A stretch of 45,963 nt of DNA from NCBI GenBank assembly GCA_024331045.1, contig JANDJC010000019.1:1-45963 (forward strand). Reading direction: 5' to 3'. The position numbers and the translations under genes are program-made. The notes under the pieces are model-generated. The model saw nothing but the letters and a program-made list of their open reading frames with translations, made no database searches and was not told where the DNA came from. Below are positions 1 to 11,304 of the stretch, in pieces (the first letter of the stretch is position 1; each line of letters opens with the position of its first letter). This stretch comes from Nitrospira sp. Lineage in GTDB: Bacteria; Nitrospirota; Nitrospiria; Nitrospirales; Nitrospiraceae.

Positions 1-1538
<1,538 letters not shown>

Positions 1539-1730
1539 TCAGCAGTTCGACAGAAAAATTCGACGGTTTTCCAGAATCAGCGGATCGATCCGCTCGCCGC
1601 AATTGACGCACCGCCAGCCCGATGAGCCAAGCCACAGCCCCGTAGTTTCATCGGAACCATCAAGGCTGATCGGCACCATGAATCCTTGACAACGGGGACA
1701 AGTCCCGTTGCGTTTCTCAATCCGACTCAA
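1539..1730 (-). CDS. Small zinc-ribbon-like protein, function unknown
   Basis: 63 residues with two CxxC knuckles, Cys11/Cys14 (CPRC) and Cys41/Cys44 (CVNC), followed by the GERIDPLILENR tail. From memory, short proteins of this shape (CPRC near the N-terminus, WRCxNCGExxDP near the C-terminus) are frequent in Nitrospira genomes; their role is not known. The four cysteines probably bind one zinc. The start is TTG at 1730. The frame has a stop a few codons upstream and no ATG between, and GAGGGAG lies about ten bases before the TTG. It has no close operon partner: atpD starts about 370 bp downstream and the next gene is divergent. Confidence 0.65.
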   Translation of the reverse strand: MSRIEKRNGTCPRCQGFMVPISLDGSDETTGLWLGSSGWRCVNCGERIDPLILENRRIFLSNC

Positions 1731-2092
1731 GAGACGACCGCTCCCTCAGTCTGGTACGGGCATCAGTTACGATCTCTCTGTTGGAGATTCCTTTCCCCTT
1801 CACATCGATATGGCATGAAGTCGCACCGTACCGAACGTGCTCGCCTCCCACTACTAGGAGATACCCTGAAGTGCGTCCGAATTTTTCCTGGCATGTTTCA
1901 GATCCGATAAGCCTTGTCTCCTCCGAGCGAAGGCCGTCAATCTCACCAGCGACGTTGCCATTGCCCTCCGACTAGGGCGACTAGGGATTGACATGGAACG
2001 AAACAAAAAGATTACCGGAAGAGCGTTCGTGCGGCTGGTGGGGCCATCTTAACCCTTGCGAGAGTTGAGACCGAAGCCTATGATCGCCCCTC
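1731..2092. other. Intergenic region between divergent genes
   Basis: About 360 bp between the minus-strand zinc-ribbon gene and the plus-strand sensor kinase. It should carry both promoters. No coding frame, repeat or strong hairpin was recognised. Confidence 0.4.
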
Positions 2093-2155
2093 GTGGAATC
2101 CCGCGCCAGCGATTACGGAGACCGGATAGATCCGCGCCCAACGGAACAGTCCTCG

Positions 2156-3745
2156 ATGACGGCGGGACTCGATCTGTGGGCGCCGCTGCTGCTCTACCTT
2201 GCCGTCTTCGCGGTCTTTGTCCTGGACTGGTTCATCCCGCTCGGCTTCTCCGTTTCGATGTTGTACATCCCAATCTGCCTGGCCGGCCTCTGGCTTAAAG
2301 GTTGGCGATTTGCCTGTATCATGGGAGTTCTTTGCTCGGGGCTGATGGTGGTGGGCCTCTTCGTCTCTCCGCCCGGTGGTCCCGTCTCGTGGTCGATCGT
2401 CAATCGCACTATCAGTTTTGTTGCTCTTTGGTCGGCACTGTGGGGAGGAAAACTCTTCGCGCAACGTACCGCCGAGTTGGAACGCACAAAAACGACGCTT
2501 CAGCAGGAGATCGCCCAGCGCCAGCAGGCGGAACAGGCCTTGCTCGTTATCAATGAACAATTGGAATCCCGCATTGCCCGCCGGACCGAACAGCTCCAAG
2601 CCGCCCTTGATCGGTGGGAGCTTGTCACGCAGGCGACGCACGACGGCGTGTACGATTGGGACTTGACGACCAACCGAGTCGTCTATACGCCGCACTGGAA
2701 GACAATGCACGGGTTTTCCAATCAAGACGATGATGAGTCGCCCACCCAGTGGTCGGAGCGGATCCATCCGGACGACCGCCCCCGTGTCCTTGGCCATCTG
2801 GATGAATACCTGTCCGGCAACCGGCCGGAGTTCAGCGAGGAATATCGCATTCGTCGACGCGACGGACGCTGGATCTGGGTCCTGGACCGAGGCATCGCGC
2901 TTCGGGATGCAACGGGCCTGGCCGTTCGTCTGGTCGGATCGGAGAAAGACATCACCGAGCGGAAGCAGGCGGAAGAGACGCTCCGCCGGCAGAACCTCCA
3001 ATTCGAGGAGTTGACCGCGAAACTGCTCACCGCTCAAGAGCACGAGCGACAACGGATCGCTCGCGAATTACACGACGATGTGACACAGCGGCTGGCCGCG
3101 TTGGCCGTCGATTTGGGCTCGCTCGTGCGGGCGTGCCCTTCTGATCCACAGTTGCAGGCCCGCTTGCGAACGGTCCAAGAGACGGCCGGACAACTGGCCG
3201 ACGACGTCCATAACTTTGCCTATCGCCTGCACCCCTCGCTGCTTGAACACTTGGGATTGGAGGCGGCGATCCGCGATCTCGTCGATGAATTCCGCCGGCG
3301 CACCGGCTTGGCGGTGCGATACATCAAGCGGGGAATCCCGCAAACTATTCCGCTGGACGTCGCCACCTGCCTGTATCGCGTGGCGCAAGAAGGGTTGCAG
3401 AACGTGCAGAAACACGCGGCGGCCTCGGACGTCTTGGTCGCGCTGCTCGGCACGGCCAAGGGCGTCGGGGTCTGTGTTCGAGACAATGGAAAAGGTTTCG
3501 TGTACAAATCGGGAGACGTTCGACATGCAGGCTTGGGGCTCATCAGCATGGAAGAGCGGATTCGCCTCATGAAGGGCACCTTCCGTCTCCGCACTCAACC
3601 GGGAAAGGGGACGGAAATCCATGCCTGGGTCCCGCTGCCCGACGCAGCGCCCCAGGATGCGTGCCAAGAGGAAACGGCCAGCAAGCCGATCGCGGGGCCG
3701 CCCGCCATGCCTGAGGAACAAGACGTCAAGGAGGAGACTCGATGA
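2156..3745 (+). CDS. Membrane sensor histidine kinase, PAS and HisKA_3 (NarL/DegS class)
   Basis: Sensor of a two-component pair. Numbered from the possible GTG start at 2093, hydrophobic segments lie at about 28-65 and 73-118, a coiled coil at about 123-172, and a PAS_3-type domain at about 175-290 ending in the PAC motif GSEKDITERK. The dimerisation and phosphoacceptor helix has ERQRIARELHDD with His327. The HATPase part shows an N-box near QEGLQNVQKHA and the G1 motif DNGKGF. The C-terminus is Pro/Glu-rich. I prefer ATG 2156 (residue 22), which starts just before the first membrane helix; GTG 2093 is the alternative and neither has a strong Shine-Dalgarno. The stop overlaps the start of the response regulator (ATGA), so the two are translationally coupled. 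The signal sensed cannot be read from the sequence. Confidence 0.9.
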   Translation: MTAGLDLWAPLLLYLAVFAVFVLDWFIPLGFSVSMLYIPICLAGLWLKGWRFACIMGVLCSGLMVVGLFVSPPGGPVSWSIVNRTISFVALWSALWGGKLFAQRTAELERTKTTLQQEIAQRQQAEQALLVINEQLESRIARRTEQLQAALDRWELVTQATHDGVYDWDLTTNRVVYTPHWKTMHGFSNQDDDESPTQWSERIHPDDRPRVLGHLDEYLSGNRPEFSEEYRIRRRDGRWIWVLDRGIALRDATGLAVRLVGSEKDITERKQAEETLRRQNLQFEELTAKLLTAQEHERQRIARELHDDVTQRLAALAVDLGSLVRACPSDPQLQARLRTVQETAGQLADDVHNFAYRLHPSLLEHLGLEAAIRDLVDEFRRRTGLAVRYIKRGIPQTIPLDVATCLYRVAQEGLQNVQKHAAASDVLVALLGTAKGVGVCVRDNGKGFVYKSGDVRHAGLGLISMEERIRLMKGTFRLRTQPGKGTEIHAWVPLPDAAPQDACQEETASKPIAGPPAMPEEQDVKEETR

Positions 3746-4401
3746 AAAAACCGCGGGTGCTGTTGGCCGATGATCACGCACTGGTGCTGGCCGGATTACG
3801 CCGCTTGGTCGAAGATTCTTGCGAAGTCGTGGGGACCGTCGAAGACGGCCGCTCGCTCATTGAGGCGGCTCAGCGCCTCGAACCGGACTTGATTCTGTTG
3901 GACATCGCCATGCCGCTGTTGAACGGCATCGACGCCGCGCGCCAGATTCGCAAACTGTGTCCCGACACCAAGCTCATTTTTCTGACCATGCAGACCAGCC
4001 CCACCTACGCGACCGAGGCCTTTCAAGCCGGCGCAAGCGGTTACCTCCTGAAACGATCGGCTCCGATGGAACTGCCGTTGGCCATCGAGGCCGTCCTGCG
4101 AGGCCAACACTATCTGACTCCCGCGATCGCCAAACCGGTGTTGGAAAGGGCTCTCAAACCGGACGATCCGTCGACGCTTCCCATCAAGGGATCTCCCGCC
4201 GATCTCACTCCGCGCCAACGCGAAGTGTTGCAGTTGATCGGGGAGGGAAAAGCGACCAAGGAGATCGCCGCCCTGCTCAACATCTCGGTCAAGACGGTCG
4301 AGTTTCACAAGGCCCGCCTGATGGAGGAACTGGGCTTTCACTCCACCGCGGAATTGATGCGCTACGCCATCGCGCAAGGGCTGGCCAATTCCGAGCTGTG
4401 A
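3742..4401 (+). CDS. NarL/FixJ-family response regulator
   Basis: 219 residues. The receiver domain at 1-120 has the acidic pair Asp10/Asp11, phosphoacceptor Asp54 (ILLD), Thr82 and Lys104, all as expected for a working receiver. A GerE/LuxR-type helix-turn-helix follows at about 153-205, with LTPRQREVLQLIGEG and the recognition region NISVKTVEFHKARL. It overlaps the sensor kinase gene by four bases, so the two form one cognate pair. The downstream neighbour is convergent, so the pair is a two-gene operon. Regulated genes are unknown; the adjacent ion-transport genes are candidates by position only. Confidence 0.94.
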   Translation: MKKPRVLLADDHALVLAGLRRLVEDSCEVVGTVEDGRSLIEAAQRLEPDLILLDIAMPLLNGIDAARQIRKLCPDTKLIFLTMQTSPTYATEAFQAGASGYLLKRSAPMELPLAIEAVLRGQHYLTPAIAKPVLERALKPDDPSTLPIKGSPADLTPRQREVLQLIGEGKATKEIAALLNISVKTVEFHKARLMEELGFHSTAELMRYAIAQGLANSEL

Positions 4402-4468
4402 CAGGCGTCTCCATCCGCCGACACCGCGCCGATACCGATGGATCGGGCCTGGAACCTTCTTGCGACAA

Positions 4469-5356
4469 CTAGGCTCCCGTCCGAACGATCGCCGGCGGCG
4501 CCTGCCCCTCTCCCCAGTAGAGGGTCCGATGGGGAAATGGAATCTCGATCCCCTTGGCATCGAACGTCTTCTTGATCCGCCGATTCATTTCGCGTCCGAC
4601 CCGCCATTGTTTACTGGGCATGGTCTTGATCCGGCACCGGATGATCACGGCGGAATCGTCAAAACGATCGACGCCGAGCATTTCCAACGGTTCCAGAATG
4701 TCCTCCGCATACAATGGGTCGGCCCGCAGCTCCTCGGCGATTTCAACCAGCACGGCCATCACGCGATCGACGTCCTCCTTGTAGGCGACCCCGACGTCAA
4801 AGACGTAAAACGAAAACCCTTTTGTCATGTTCTTGACCCGATCCACGATCCCGTTCGGAACCACGTGGACGCTGCCGGACACGTCGCGCAATCGGATCGA
4901 CCGTAATTTGACTTCCTCCACAAGGCCGCTGACGCCGGCGATCTCCACGACGTCGCCCACGGCGATGGAATCCTCCAAAAGGATAAAAAATCCGGAAATC
5001 ACGTCCTTCACCAGACTCTGAGCGCCGAAGCCGATCGCCAATCCGCCCAGGCCGGCGGCGGCCAAGAGCGGCTTCAGATCGATGCCGATTTCCGACAGCA
5101 CCATCATGGTCCCGACGGCGACGACGAACACACGGGCCACGTCGCGGAGCACCTGGGTCAGGGTTTCGGCCCGCTGGCGCTGAGCCGGAGTCGGCAACGC
5201 CCCCTCGAGCAGCCGCCGGACACGGGCCAAGGCCTGCCTGATGACCGCGAGCAGAAAGAGCATTCCGAGACAGATCAGCACCGCGCGAATACCCGAGCTC
5301 ATTCCCCATTGAATCGATCGCTCGATCAACTGTGCGACCCATGCTTCTTGCGTCAT
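4469..5356 (-). CDS. MscS-family mechanosensitive channel
   Basis: 295 residues, about the size of E. coli MscS. There are three predicted membrane segments at about 22-42, 70-90 and 93-115. The pore-lining helix is Gly/Ala-rich (AAAGLGGLAIGFGAQSLVKD), followed by the beta domain with the GDVVEI and VVPNG motifs and a C-terminal alpha/beta domain. It releases solutes on membrane tension during osmotic downshift. The frame is open about 70 codons further upstream into the antiporter gene. The real start is ATG 5356, preceded by AGGAGG at ideal spacing. The antiporter stop lies 23 bp upstream, so both are probably co-transcribed in an osmotic and ion-stress unit. Confidence 0.9.
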   Translation of the reverse strand: MTQEAWVAQLIERSIQWGMSSGIRAVLICLGMLFLLAVIRQALARVRRLLEGALPTPAQRQRAETLTQVLRDVARVFVVAVGTMMVLSEIGIDLKPLLAAAGLGGLAIGFGAQSLVKDVISGFFILLEDSIAVGDVVEIAGVSGLVEEVKLRSIRLRDVSGSVHVVPNGIVDRVKNMTKGFSFYVFDVGVAYKEDVDRVMAVLVEIAEELRADPLYAEDILEPLEMLGVDRFDDSAVIIRCRIKTMPSKQWRVGREMNRRIKKTFDAKGIEIPFPHRTLYWGEGQAPPAIVRTGA

Positions 5357-5379
5357 ATCTCCTCCTTGAGACTCCGTTC

Positions 5380-6636
5380 TCACGTTGGGGATGTCGTCGC
5401 GGTTGACGAACCCTCCGACCCTCCCACCACCCGACTGATTGTCAGCCCCTGCACAAGAATGGAAAACACCACGACGACATAGGTGATCGTCACCACGGCG
5501 TCCCGCTCCGGACCGGAGGGCAAGGAGAGGGCCAGCGCGACGGAAATGCCCCCGCGCAACCCACCCCACGTCAAAATCCTCACTGTCTTGTCGCTGAACT
5601 CGCGAACGAGACTAAACCCTCCCACCTGCAACAGCACGGTGATCCAGCGCGCCGCCAGCACCAGCGGCACGGCGATGAGCCCGGCGATCAGATAGGACCG
5701 TTGAAAACTCAGCGCGAGCACCTCCAGGCCGATCAGCACGAACAAGACGGCGTTTAACAACTCATCCAGCAACTCCCAGAAACTGTCGAGCCGTTCCCTC
5801 GTTGTCTCGGACATGGCCCACTGTCGCCCGTAGTTCCCGATCAGCAGGCCGGCCACGACCACCGCGATCGGACCGGACGTGTGCAACAGATCCGCCAACG
5901 CGAAACCGCCCATGACCAACGCCAACGTGATGAGGATCTCCACCTGATCATGGTCCACGGAGCGGAGCATCCGATAGGCGATGTAGCCCAGAGCCAGCCC
6001 CAACGCCGCGCCGCCGATCGCCTCCTCCACGAACAGCCACATGATGTCGGCGGCGTGAACCGTTTCTCTGGGCAGGAGATTCAAGAGGACCAGAAAGATC
6101 ACCACGCCGACGCCGTCGTTGAAGAGCGACTCTCCGACGATCTTCATCTCCAGCGCCTTGGGCAGGCGGGCCTGACGGAGCACCCCCATGACGGCGATCG
6201 GATCGGTGGGCGAGATCAAGGCGCCGAACAACAGGCAATAGAGAAAGGGCAGCGGCAGGCCGACCCAATCGAACACCACGTAGCCCAGCAGGCCGATGAT
6301 CGCGCTGGAGAGCAGCGTCCCGACCGTCGCCAAGGTGCCGATCACCCACTTGAGATCGAGCAGTTCCTCCAATTTGACGTGCAGCGCGCCGGCGAACAAC
6401 AAAAACCCCAACATCCCGTGCATCAGCGTTTCGTTGAAATCGACGGCGCTGATGAGCCGCTGCGCCTCGGCTCCGACGCCGAACCCCAATTTCCCCAACG
6501 CCAGCAAACTCAACGAACACCCCAGCGCCACCGCCATCAGCCCGATGGTCATCGGCAGTTTGAGCAGCCGATGGTTCACGTAGCCGAACAGCGCCGCCAG
6601 GCAAATCAGGATCGTGAGCGTGTAAATCAACGGCAC
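5380..6636 (-). CDS. CPA1-family Na+/H+ antiporter (NhaP/NhaK type)
   Basis: 418 residues, almost entirely hydrophobic, with about 11-12 membrane segments. The CPA1 core motifs SPTDPIAV (142-149) and GESLFNDG (168-175, Asn-Asp ion-binding pair) are present, and the late helix has TWGGLRGGISVALAL. It would exchange cytoplasmic Na+ (possibly K+) for H+. It lacks a long C-terminal regulatory tail, so it is a compact member. The start is GTG 6636 with GAGGTG a few bases upstream. It is the first gene of a pair with the MscS channel. Na+ versus K+ preference cannot be read from sequence. Confidence 0.92.
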   Translation of the reverse strand: MPLIYTLTILICLAALFGYVNHRLLKLPMTIGLMAVALGCSLSLLALGKLGFGVGAEAQRLISAVDFNETLMHGMLGFLLFAGALHVKLEELLDLKWVIGTLATVGTLLSSAIIGLLGYVVFDWVGLPLPFLYCLLFGALISPTDPIAVMGVLRQARLPKALEMKIVGESLFNDGVGVVIFLVLLNLLPRETVHAADIMWLFVEEAIGGAALGLALGYIAYRMLRSVDHDQVEILITLALVMGGFALADLLHTSGPIAVVVAGLLIGNYGRQWAMSETTRERLDSFWELLDELLNAVLFVLIGLEVLALSFQRSYLIAGLIAVPLVLAARWITVLLQVGGFSLVREFSDKTVRILTWGGLRGGISVALALSLPSGPERDAVVTITYVVVVFSILVQGLTISRVVGGSEGSSTATTSPT

Positions 6637-7048
6637 GGCTCACACCTCTTCTTCTGACAAGGGAACGCCACGGTGTTCATGACTGAAGCCCTCACGGCCG
6701 GCGCCGCCCCATTTTCCCATCGCGACGGGGTCGCGCAAGACTCCCGATCCCGTTCACTTTCCTCATGAGGGTCGTCCGAACCGGGGCTAACGCGCAAGTA
6801 CGAATTGTAAGGCCTGTCCATTTGGGACGGGCGGCGGCTGTTCAAAGTTGGGATGAGCGATCCGACCGACTCCTTGCCGAGCGTCATTGTACGGTTCTCA
6901 TCCGTTTTCCGATGCACGAATGGCTCTGCCGGGAAACGTTCTTAACGGCATCGTTTGGGGAATGCAAGCTCTCGGCTCAATCGGGCGCGATCAGAGCAAA
7001 TTGGAGCGATGCCTCACGGCGCCATGCGTAGATGCGCAGGCGTTGGTC
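6637..7048. other. Intergenic region, no gene recognised
   Basis: About 410 bp between the antiporter start and the end of the shifted RCK_C frame of the next antiporter. Open frames on both strands are short and unlike known proteins. It presumably carries the promoter of the minus-strand antiporter/MscS pair. Confidence 0.4.
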
Positions 7049-7255
7049 CTATCGGTCTTGCCCGGCGCCCTTGAGAATATCGCGAAGCCGGGCGGACGAC
7101 TCGTGATCGGCGGACACCAAAAGCACATCACCGGCCTCCAGCACGGTGTTGCCGTCCGGAACAAAGCACCGGCCTTTCCTTCCGATCAGGATGATGAACG
7201 CCTCTTTGGGCAAACCGAGATCAAGGAGCCGCTTGCCGACTGTGCGGAGGTGGGG
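7049..7255 (-). pseudogene. Out-of-frame RCK_C (TrkA-C) end of the K+/H+ antiporter
   Basis: Reading the minus strand in the +1 frame from the C-run at 7252-7256 to a stop at 7049-7051 gives a clean RCK_C-like sequence. It contains [11 protein letters not shown], then [22 protein letters not shown] and LLVSADHES, the usual ligand-binding domain at the end of NhaP2/CvrA antiporters. It has no start of its own and continues the antiporter exactly if one C is added to the run. The distance from the ATG at 8520 to this stop, plus one base, is 491 codons. It is therefore the detached end of the neighbouring gene, through mutation or a sequencing error. Confidence 0.85.
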
Positions 7256-8520
7256 GCGATCGTCATCTCGATCAGCCCGTTTCTGAGATCGATCGGCCTG
7301 TCGGGGATGGCGGCGATCTCGGCGGATCGCTCAAGAGGAACATCAACCTGAAGCCAGCGGGCGACCAAAGGAATGGATGTGCCTTGGAGCAGCACGGAAG
7401 TCAAGACGATGAAGAACACAAGGTTGAACATCATCGGGGCCTGCGGAATGCCGGCCAAGAGCGGGAAGGTGGCGAGAATGATCGGCACGGCTCCCCGCAA
7501 GCCGACCCACGCGATCATGGTCTTCTCTCTCACGGTGAGCCTCGTGAACGCCAAGGTCAGAAAGACGGCGACGGGCCTGGCGCACACCATCAAGAACAGC
7601 GCAAAGAAGAGTCCGATCCCCGCGACCGACAGGAGTTGCGAGGGGAAGACCTGCAGACCGAGCACCAGAAACATCGCAATCTGCATCAACCAGGCAAGCC
7701 CGTCATGAAACCGCAACAGGCTGCGTTTGTGGAGAAAGTCCCGGCTCCCCATGATCAGCCCGGCCAGATAGACCGCCAGAAATCCGTTTCCTCCCAGCCA
7801 GGCGCTGCCGCTGTAGGTCAGCAGGACCAAGGACAGGGTGAGCACCGGATACAGCCCCTCATATTCCAATCGCAATCGATTGACCAGCTCCACCATCAGT
7901 TTGCCGGTCCCATACCCGATCGCCGCGCCGACGACCATTTGCCGAACGAACAGGGGAACCAGATCGATCACCGACGTCGACGCCCCCGTCATCAAGCTGA
8001 TCAGTCCGATCGTGAGGAACACCGCCATCGGGTCATTGCTGCCCGATTCGAGTTCGAGCAACGGCTTCAACGGATCGCGCAGTCTGACCGACCGCGATCG
8101 CATCACGGCGAATACCGCGGCGGCATCAGTGGAGGAGACAATGGCGCCGATCAGCAGTCCCTCCAACCATGAAAACCCGACGACCGTCGTGGCGAACAGA
8201 CCGATCAGCCCGGCCGTGATCGCCACGCCGACGGTGGAGAGCGCCACGCCTCGCCCAAGCTGCGATCGAACGACGACCCAGTCAGTATCCAACCCGCCGG
8301 CAAACAAAATGAACGCTAGCGCGAGAACTCCGATCGATTGCGCCAGGAAGGGATTGTCAAAGTGAATGCCGCCGGGACCGTCGGAGCCGGCCAACATGCC
8401 GATGGCCAAAAACAGCAACAGCGCCGGCACACCCAATCGACCCGATGCCGTGCTGGACAGGACGCTCAGCAACAACAAGACGGATGCGCCGAGCAGAAGC
8501 TGTTCGATCGTGACGTCCAT
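7186..8520 (-). CDS. K+/H+ antiporter, CPA1 NhaP2/CvrA type, truncated by a frameshift
   Basis: 444 residues as read, with about 12-13 membrane segments. Core motifs are [12 protein letters not shown] (129-140) and ESGSNDP (158-164), and a late helix has [13 protein letters not shown]. Family members carry a cytoplasmic RCK_C domain after the membrane part. Here the frame leaves homology after EMTIAP and ends in an unrelated short tail, because a run of five C (plus-strand G, 7252-7256) puts RCK_C out of frame. One added base would give a 490-residue protein. The start is ATG 8520, matching the family start 'MD..'; a GTG at 8562 overlapping uspA is possible. It lies directly downstream of the UspA gene, so co-transcription is likely. 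If the frameshift is real, the antiporter has lost nucleotide or ligand control. Confidence 0.88.
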   Translation of the reverse strand: MDVTIEQLLLGASVLLLLSVLSSTASGRLGVPALLLFLAIGMLAGSDGPGGIHFDNPFLAQSIGVLALAFILFAGGLDTDWVVVRSQLGRGVALSTVGVAITAGLIGLFATTVVGFSWLEGLLIGAIVSSTDAAAVFAVMRSRSVRLRDPLKPLLELESGSNDPMAVFLTIGLISLMTGASTSVIDLVPLFVRQMVVGAAIGYGTGKLMVELVNRLRLEYEGLYPVLTLSLVLLTYSGSAWLGGNGFLAVYLAGLIMGSRDFLHKRSLLRFHDGLAWLMQIAMFLVLGLQVFPSQLLSVAGIGLFFALFLMVCARPVAVFLTLAFTRLTVREKTMIAWVGLRGAVPIILATFPLLAGIPQAPMMFNLVFFIVLTSVLLQGTSIPLVARWLQVDVPLERSAEIAAIPDRPIDLRNGLIEMTIAPTSAQSASGSLISVCPKRRSSS

Positions 8521-8551
8521 CGGCCGCTGCCCCCGTCCTGCTGAACCCTTC

Positions 8552-9439
8552 CTAACGATCACCCTCGTTGAGCAGCGTTTCGGCGGACCTGACCACCAGC
8601 ACCGGGCAACCGGCCCGTCTCAAGACTCCTTCCGCGACACTGCCCAACATGAGGCGGGACAACCCTCGGCGGCCCTGCGTGCCGACCACGACGATGTCTG
8701 CTTCCCATCGGCCGGCCTCCTCCACAATCGTCTCGACCGGATGGCCCACTCTGCAGATCCCTTCTGCCTGAACGCCTCGGTCTCGAAGAGCCTGAATCAG
8801 CCGATCCAACCGCCGGCGTCCATGCTGGATGTCATCCTCCATCGAGTGAGCATGCACGACCAGCACCCTGGCATCCGTGAGTTGGGCCAACCGCGACACG
8901 ACCCGCTGGGCCTGCCGGGCGCAGGATGAGAAATCGGTACCCAACACGATCCGGCTCAATTTCACGCGCGCGGGCTGCCGGACGGCGTCCCCCGCCACGC
9001 CGCCGTGGACGGCCAATACCGGGCAATCCGCCCGACGGACCAACATCTGCGCGGTGCTGCCCAAACGCAAACGATCCCACCCGGTTCGCCCCTCGGTGCC
9101 CATGACCAGCAACTTGGCCCGCTCCTGCCGGAGACGGCGCAGGATACATTCGTCCGGCACGCCGAAATCGACGATCGGCTCGGCCTCGACCCCCGCGTCC
9201 TTTGCCAGCCGCGCTAAGCGCCCCAGTTCGAGCAGGGCCGACGTCCGCATCATGCGCGCGTAGCGGGTGTCCGGGGGCAGGCCCTCGTCATCGGATGGCA
9301 GCTTGATGACATGGAGCAGTTTCAGTCTGGTTTGGAGCAACCGGGCCAAGGCGAGTCCATACTTGAAAGCCCGTCGCGCCGGCTGTTGGAAATCCGTCGG
9401 GAGCAAGAGACAAGGACTGATGTGTCTGGATCGCGGCAT
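8552..9439 (-). CDS. Tandem universal stress protein (UspA family)
   Basis: About 295 residues made of two Usp domains. Domain 1 runs about 10-145 and ends in [19 protein letters not shown]; domain 2 runs about 160-285 and contains [19 protein letters not shown]. Both carry the G-x2-G-x9-G-(S/T) ATP-binding signature, so both probably bind ATP. Tandem Usp proteins act in stress tolerance, and some regulate partner transporters. The start is ATG 9439; a TTG two codons upstream is an alternative, and no strong Shine-Dalgarno is visible. It sits directly upstream of the K+/H+ antiporter and 53 bp downstream of pntB, within a possible long minus-strand operon. Confidence 0.9.
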   Translation of the reverse strand: MPRSRHISPCLLLPTDFQQPARRAFKYGLALARLLQTRLKLLHVIKLPSDDEGLPPDTRYARMMRTSALLELGRLARLAKDAGVEAEPIVDFGVPDECILRRLRQERAKLLVMGTEGRTGWDRLRLGSTAQMLVRRADCPVLAVHGGVAGDAVRQPARVKLSRIVLGTDFSSCARQAQRVVSRLAQLTDARVLVVHAHSMEDDIQHGRRRLDRLIQALRDRGVQAEGICRVGHPVETIVEEAGRWEADIVVVGTQGRRGLSRLMLGSVAEGVLRRAGCPVLVVRSAETLLNEGDR

Positions 9440-9497
9440 GATCAAAGAGAAACGGTCTGAAATGGGACAGGAGGACTCTCTGATTTCTCGAACTCGC

Positions 9498-10886
9498 TCA
9501 CACTTCCTTCAAGGCCTTCACGATGGCTTGTACCATGTCCCGCGCGTCCCCGAACAGCATGATCGTCTTGTCGTTCGCAAAGAGGGGATTGGGAATCCCC
9601 GCAAAACCCGGGCTCAGGCTTCGCTTGACGACGACGACCGCCGCCGACTTGTCCACATCGAGGATCGGCATGCCGGCGATCGGGTTGGCTGCGTCAGTCC
9701 GCGCGATCGGATTCACCACGTCATTGGCGCCGATCACGAGGGCGACATCCGTCCGATCAAATGACGCGTTGCTTTCATCGAGATCTTTCAGCAGCTCGTA
9801 GGGCACGTTGGCCTCCGCCAGCAGGACGTTCATATGGCCCGGCATGCGGCCGGCGACCGGATGGATGGCGAATTCCACCTCCACGCCGCGAGCCCGCAAC
9901 AGAGCCGCGAGCTGCGCCACCGCATGTTGCGCTTGAGACACGGCCATCCCGAATCCAGGCACGATCACAACCCGGCGCGCGGCGTCAAACAAGAGGGCGA
10001 CTTCCTCCGGCGAGCCGGCCTTGACCCGTCCTTTGTAGATGTCGTCGGCCTTTCCATCGCGAGGCTCGGACGGCGTGATCCCCGCCAGGACATCGAGCAG
10101 TGAACGATTCATGGCCCGGCACATGATCTGTGTGAGGATAAAGCCCGACGCCCCCACGAGCGAACCGGCGATGATGAGCACATTGTTATCCAACACAAAT
10201 CCCGTCGCCGATGCCGCCAAGCCTGAACAGGAATTAAGCAGCGCGATGACGACCGGCATGTCCGCCCCGCCCACCGGCAGCACCAGTAAGAGCCCGAGCA
10301 GCGACGACACGACGACGACAAACCAATAGACCGCATACGGAGCCGGAACGAGCACCAGCCAGAGTCCGAGTCCTGCGGCCGCTGCCGCCAAGGCGAATGT
10401 GACAAACTGTTGGCCGGGAACCCGAACCGACTCGTCCGCGATCAGCTCTTGCAACTTGGCGAAGGCGATCACACTCCCCCAAAAGGTTACGGCGCCGACG
10501 ATCCCGGAAATCACCGCGGCCACGGTGAAATGATGCAGCGCGGAAACCTCCGCGTTTCGGACCTCCAACAGGCCGACGCCCGCCACGAAGACGGAGGCGC
10601 CGCCTCCCAACCCGTTGAGCAACGCCACCAACTGGGGCATGGCGGTCATGCGGATCTTCACCGCCAAGGTTGCGCCGATGACGGCCCCCAGCGCCAGCAC
10701 CACGACGATGGACTGCATATTCACGATGCGCCGGTCGAGCAACGTCAGCCCCACGGCGATCAACATGCCCGTGGCGCCCATCACGTTGCCGCGCGGCGCA
10801 CTCCTCGGATGCGCCAGCCCCTTCAGCCCGGCGATAAAGAGGGCCGACGCGACCAGATAACCCAGATTGATGAGGGCCGGATTCAT
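9498..10886 (-). CDS. pntB: NAD(P)+ transhydrogenase subunit beta
   Basis: 462 residues. The first about 270 are membrane helices (proton channel domain II) and the last about 180 the NADP(H)-binding domain III, with VIVPGFGMAVSQAQ, HPVAGRMPGHMNVLLAEANVPY, GANDVVNP and the Lys-Arg-Ser-(Leu)-(Ser)-Pro-Gly-(Phe)-(Ala)-Gly loop typical of the site. The enzyme couples hydride transfer from NADH to NADP+ to proton entry, giving NADPH. The start ATG overlaps the pntAB stop by four bases (ATGA at 10883-10886). It is the last gene of pntAA-pntAB-pntB. For a chemolithoautotroph this is a plausible NADPH source; that role is inference. Confidence 0.96.
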   Translation of the reverse strand: MNPALINLGYLVASALFIAGLKGLAHPRSAPRGNVMGATGMLIAVGLTLLDRRIVNMQSIVVVLALGAVIGATLAVKIRMTAMPQLVALLNGLGGGASVFVAGVGLLEVRNAEVSALHHFTVAAVISGIVGAVTFWGSVIAFAKLQELIADESVRVPGQQFVTFALAAAAAGLGLWLVLVPAPYAVYWFVVVVSSLLGLLLVLPVGGADMPVVIALLNSCSGLAASATGFVLDNNVLIIAGSLVGASGFILTQIMCRAMNRSLLDVLAGITPSEPRDGKADDIYKGRVKAGSPEEVALLFDAARRVVIVPGFGMAVSQAQHAVAQLAALLRARGVEVEFAIHPVAGRMPGHMNVLLAEANVPYELLKDLDESNASFDRTDVALVIGANDVVNPIARTDAANPIAGMPILDVDKSAAVVVVKRSLSPGFAGIPNPLFANDKTIMLFGDARDMVQAIVKALKEV

Positions 10887-11176
10887 TGGTCGTGTCGCGC
10901 TTGTCCTCGAAACATCCTCAACATCCGATGGGTCACGAGAAAACCGCCCACGACGTTGATCGTCGCGAAGAGCAGGGCGGCCAACCCCAGCCAGTTCGAG
11001 ACAGGGTCCCGCTCCGATCCGGCCGCCAATAGGGCACCGACGATCGTGATGCCGGAGATGGCGTTGGCGCCCGACATAAGAGGCGTGTGGAGCGTGGGCG
11101 GCACCTTGGTGATGATCTCAAATCCGGCGAACAACGCCAGCACGAACACCGTCAAGCCCGCGATAAAGGTATCCAT
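10883..11176 (-). CDS. pntAB: NAD(P)+ transhydrogenase subunit alpha part 2
   Basis: 97 residues with three to four membrane helices, corresponding to the C-terminal membrane part of the E. coli alpha subunit. The Met-Ser-Gly-Ala-Asn-Ala-Ile-Ser-Gly stretch (about 34-42) is the conserved marker of this segment. The split of alpha into a soluble and a membrane protein is common outside enterobacteria. The start is ATG 11176, with GGAGGAG at ideal spacing. It overlaps pntB by four bases and follows pntAA after 128 bp with no recognisable gene between. Confidence 0.95.
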   Translation of the reverse strand: MDTFIAGLTVFVLALFAGFEIITKVPPTLHTPLMSGANAISGITIVGALLAAGSERDPVSNWLGLAALLFATINVVGGFLVTHRMLRMFRGQARHDQ

Positions 11177-11304
11177 CTTGTTCTCCTCCGGCGTTTTCTA
11201 TCCAAAACTCGTCCAAATCTCGTCGGATCTCACGGACCTCAACAGACCGGAAACGGCGCTTGTCGGCGAACAAGGTTCCGTCCGCCGCGGCTTGTCATTT
11301 CCTC

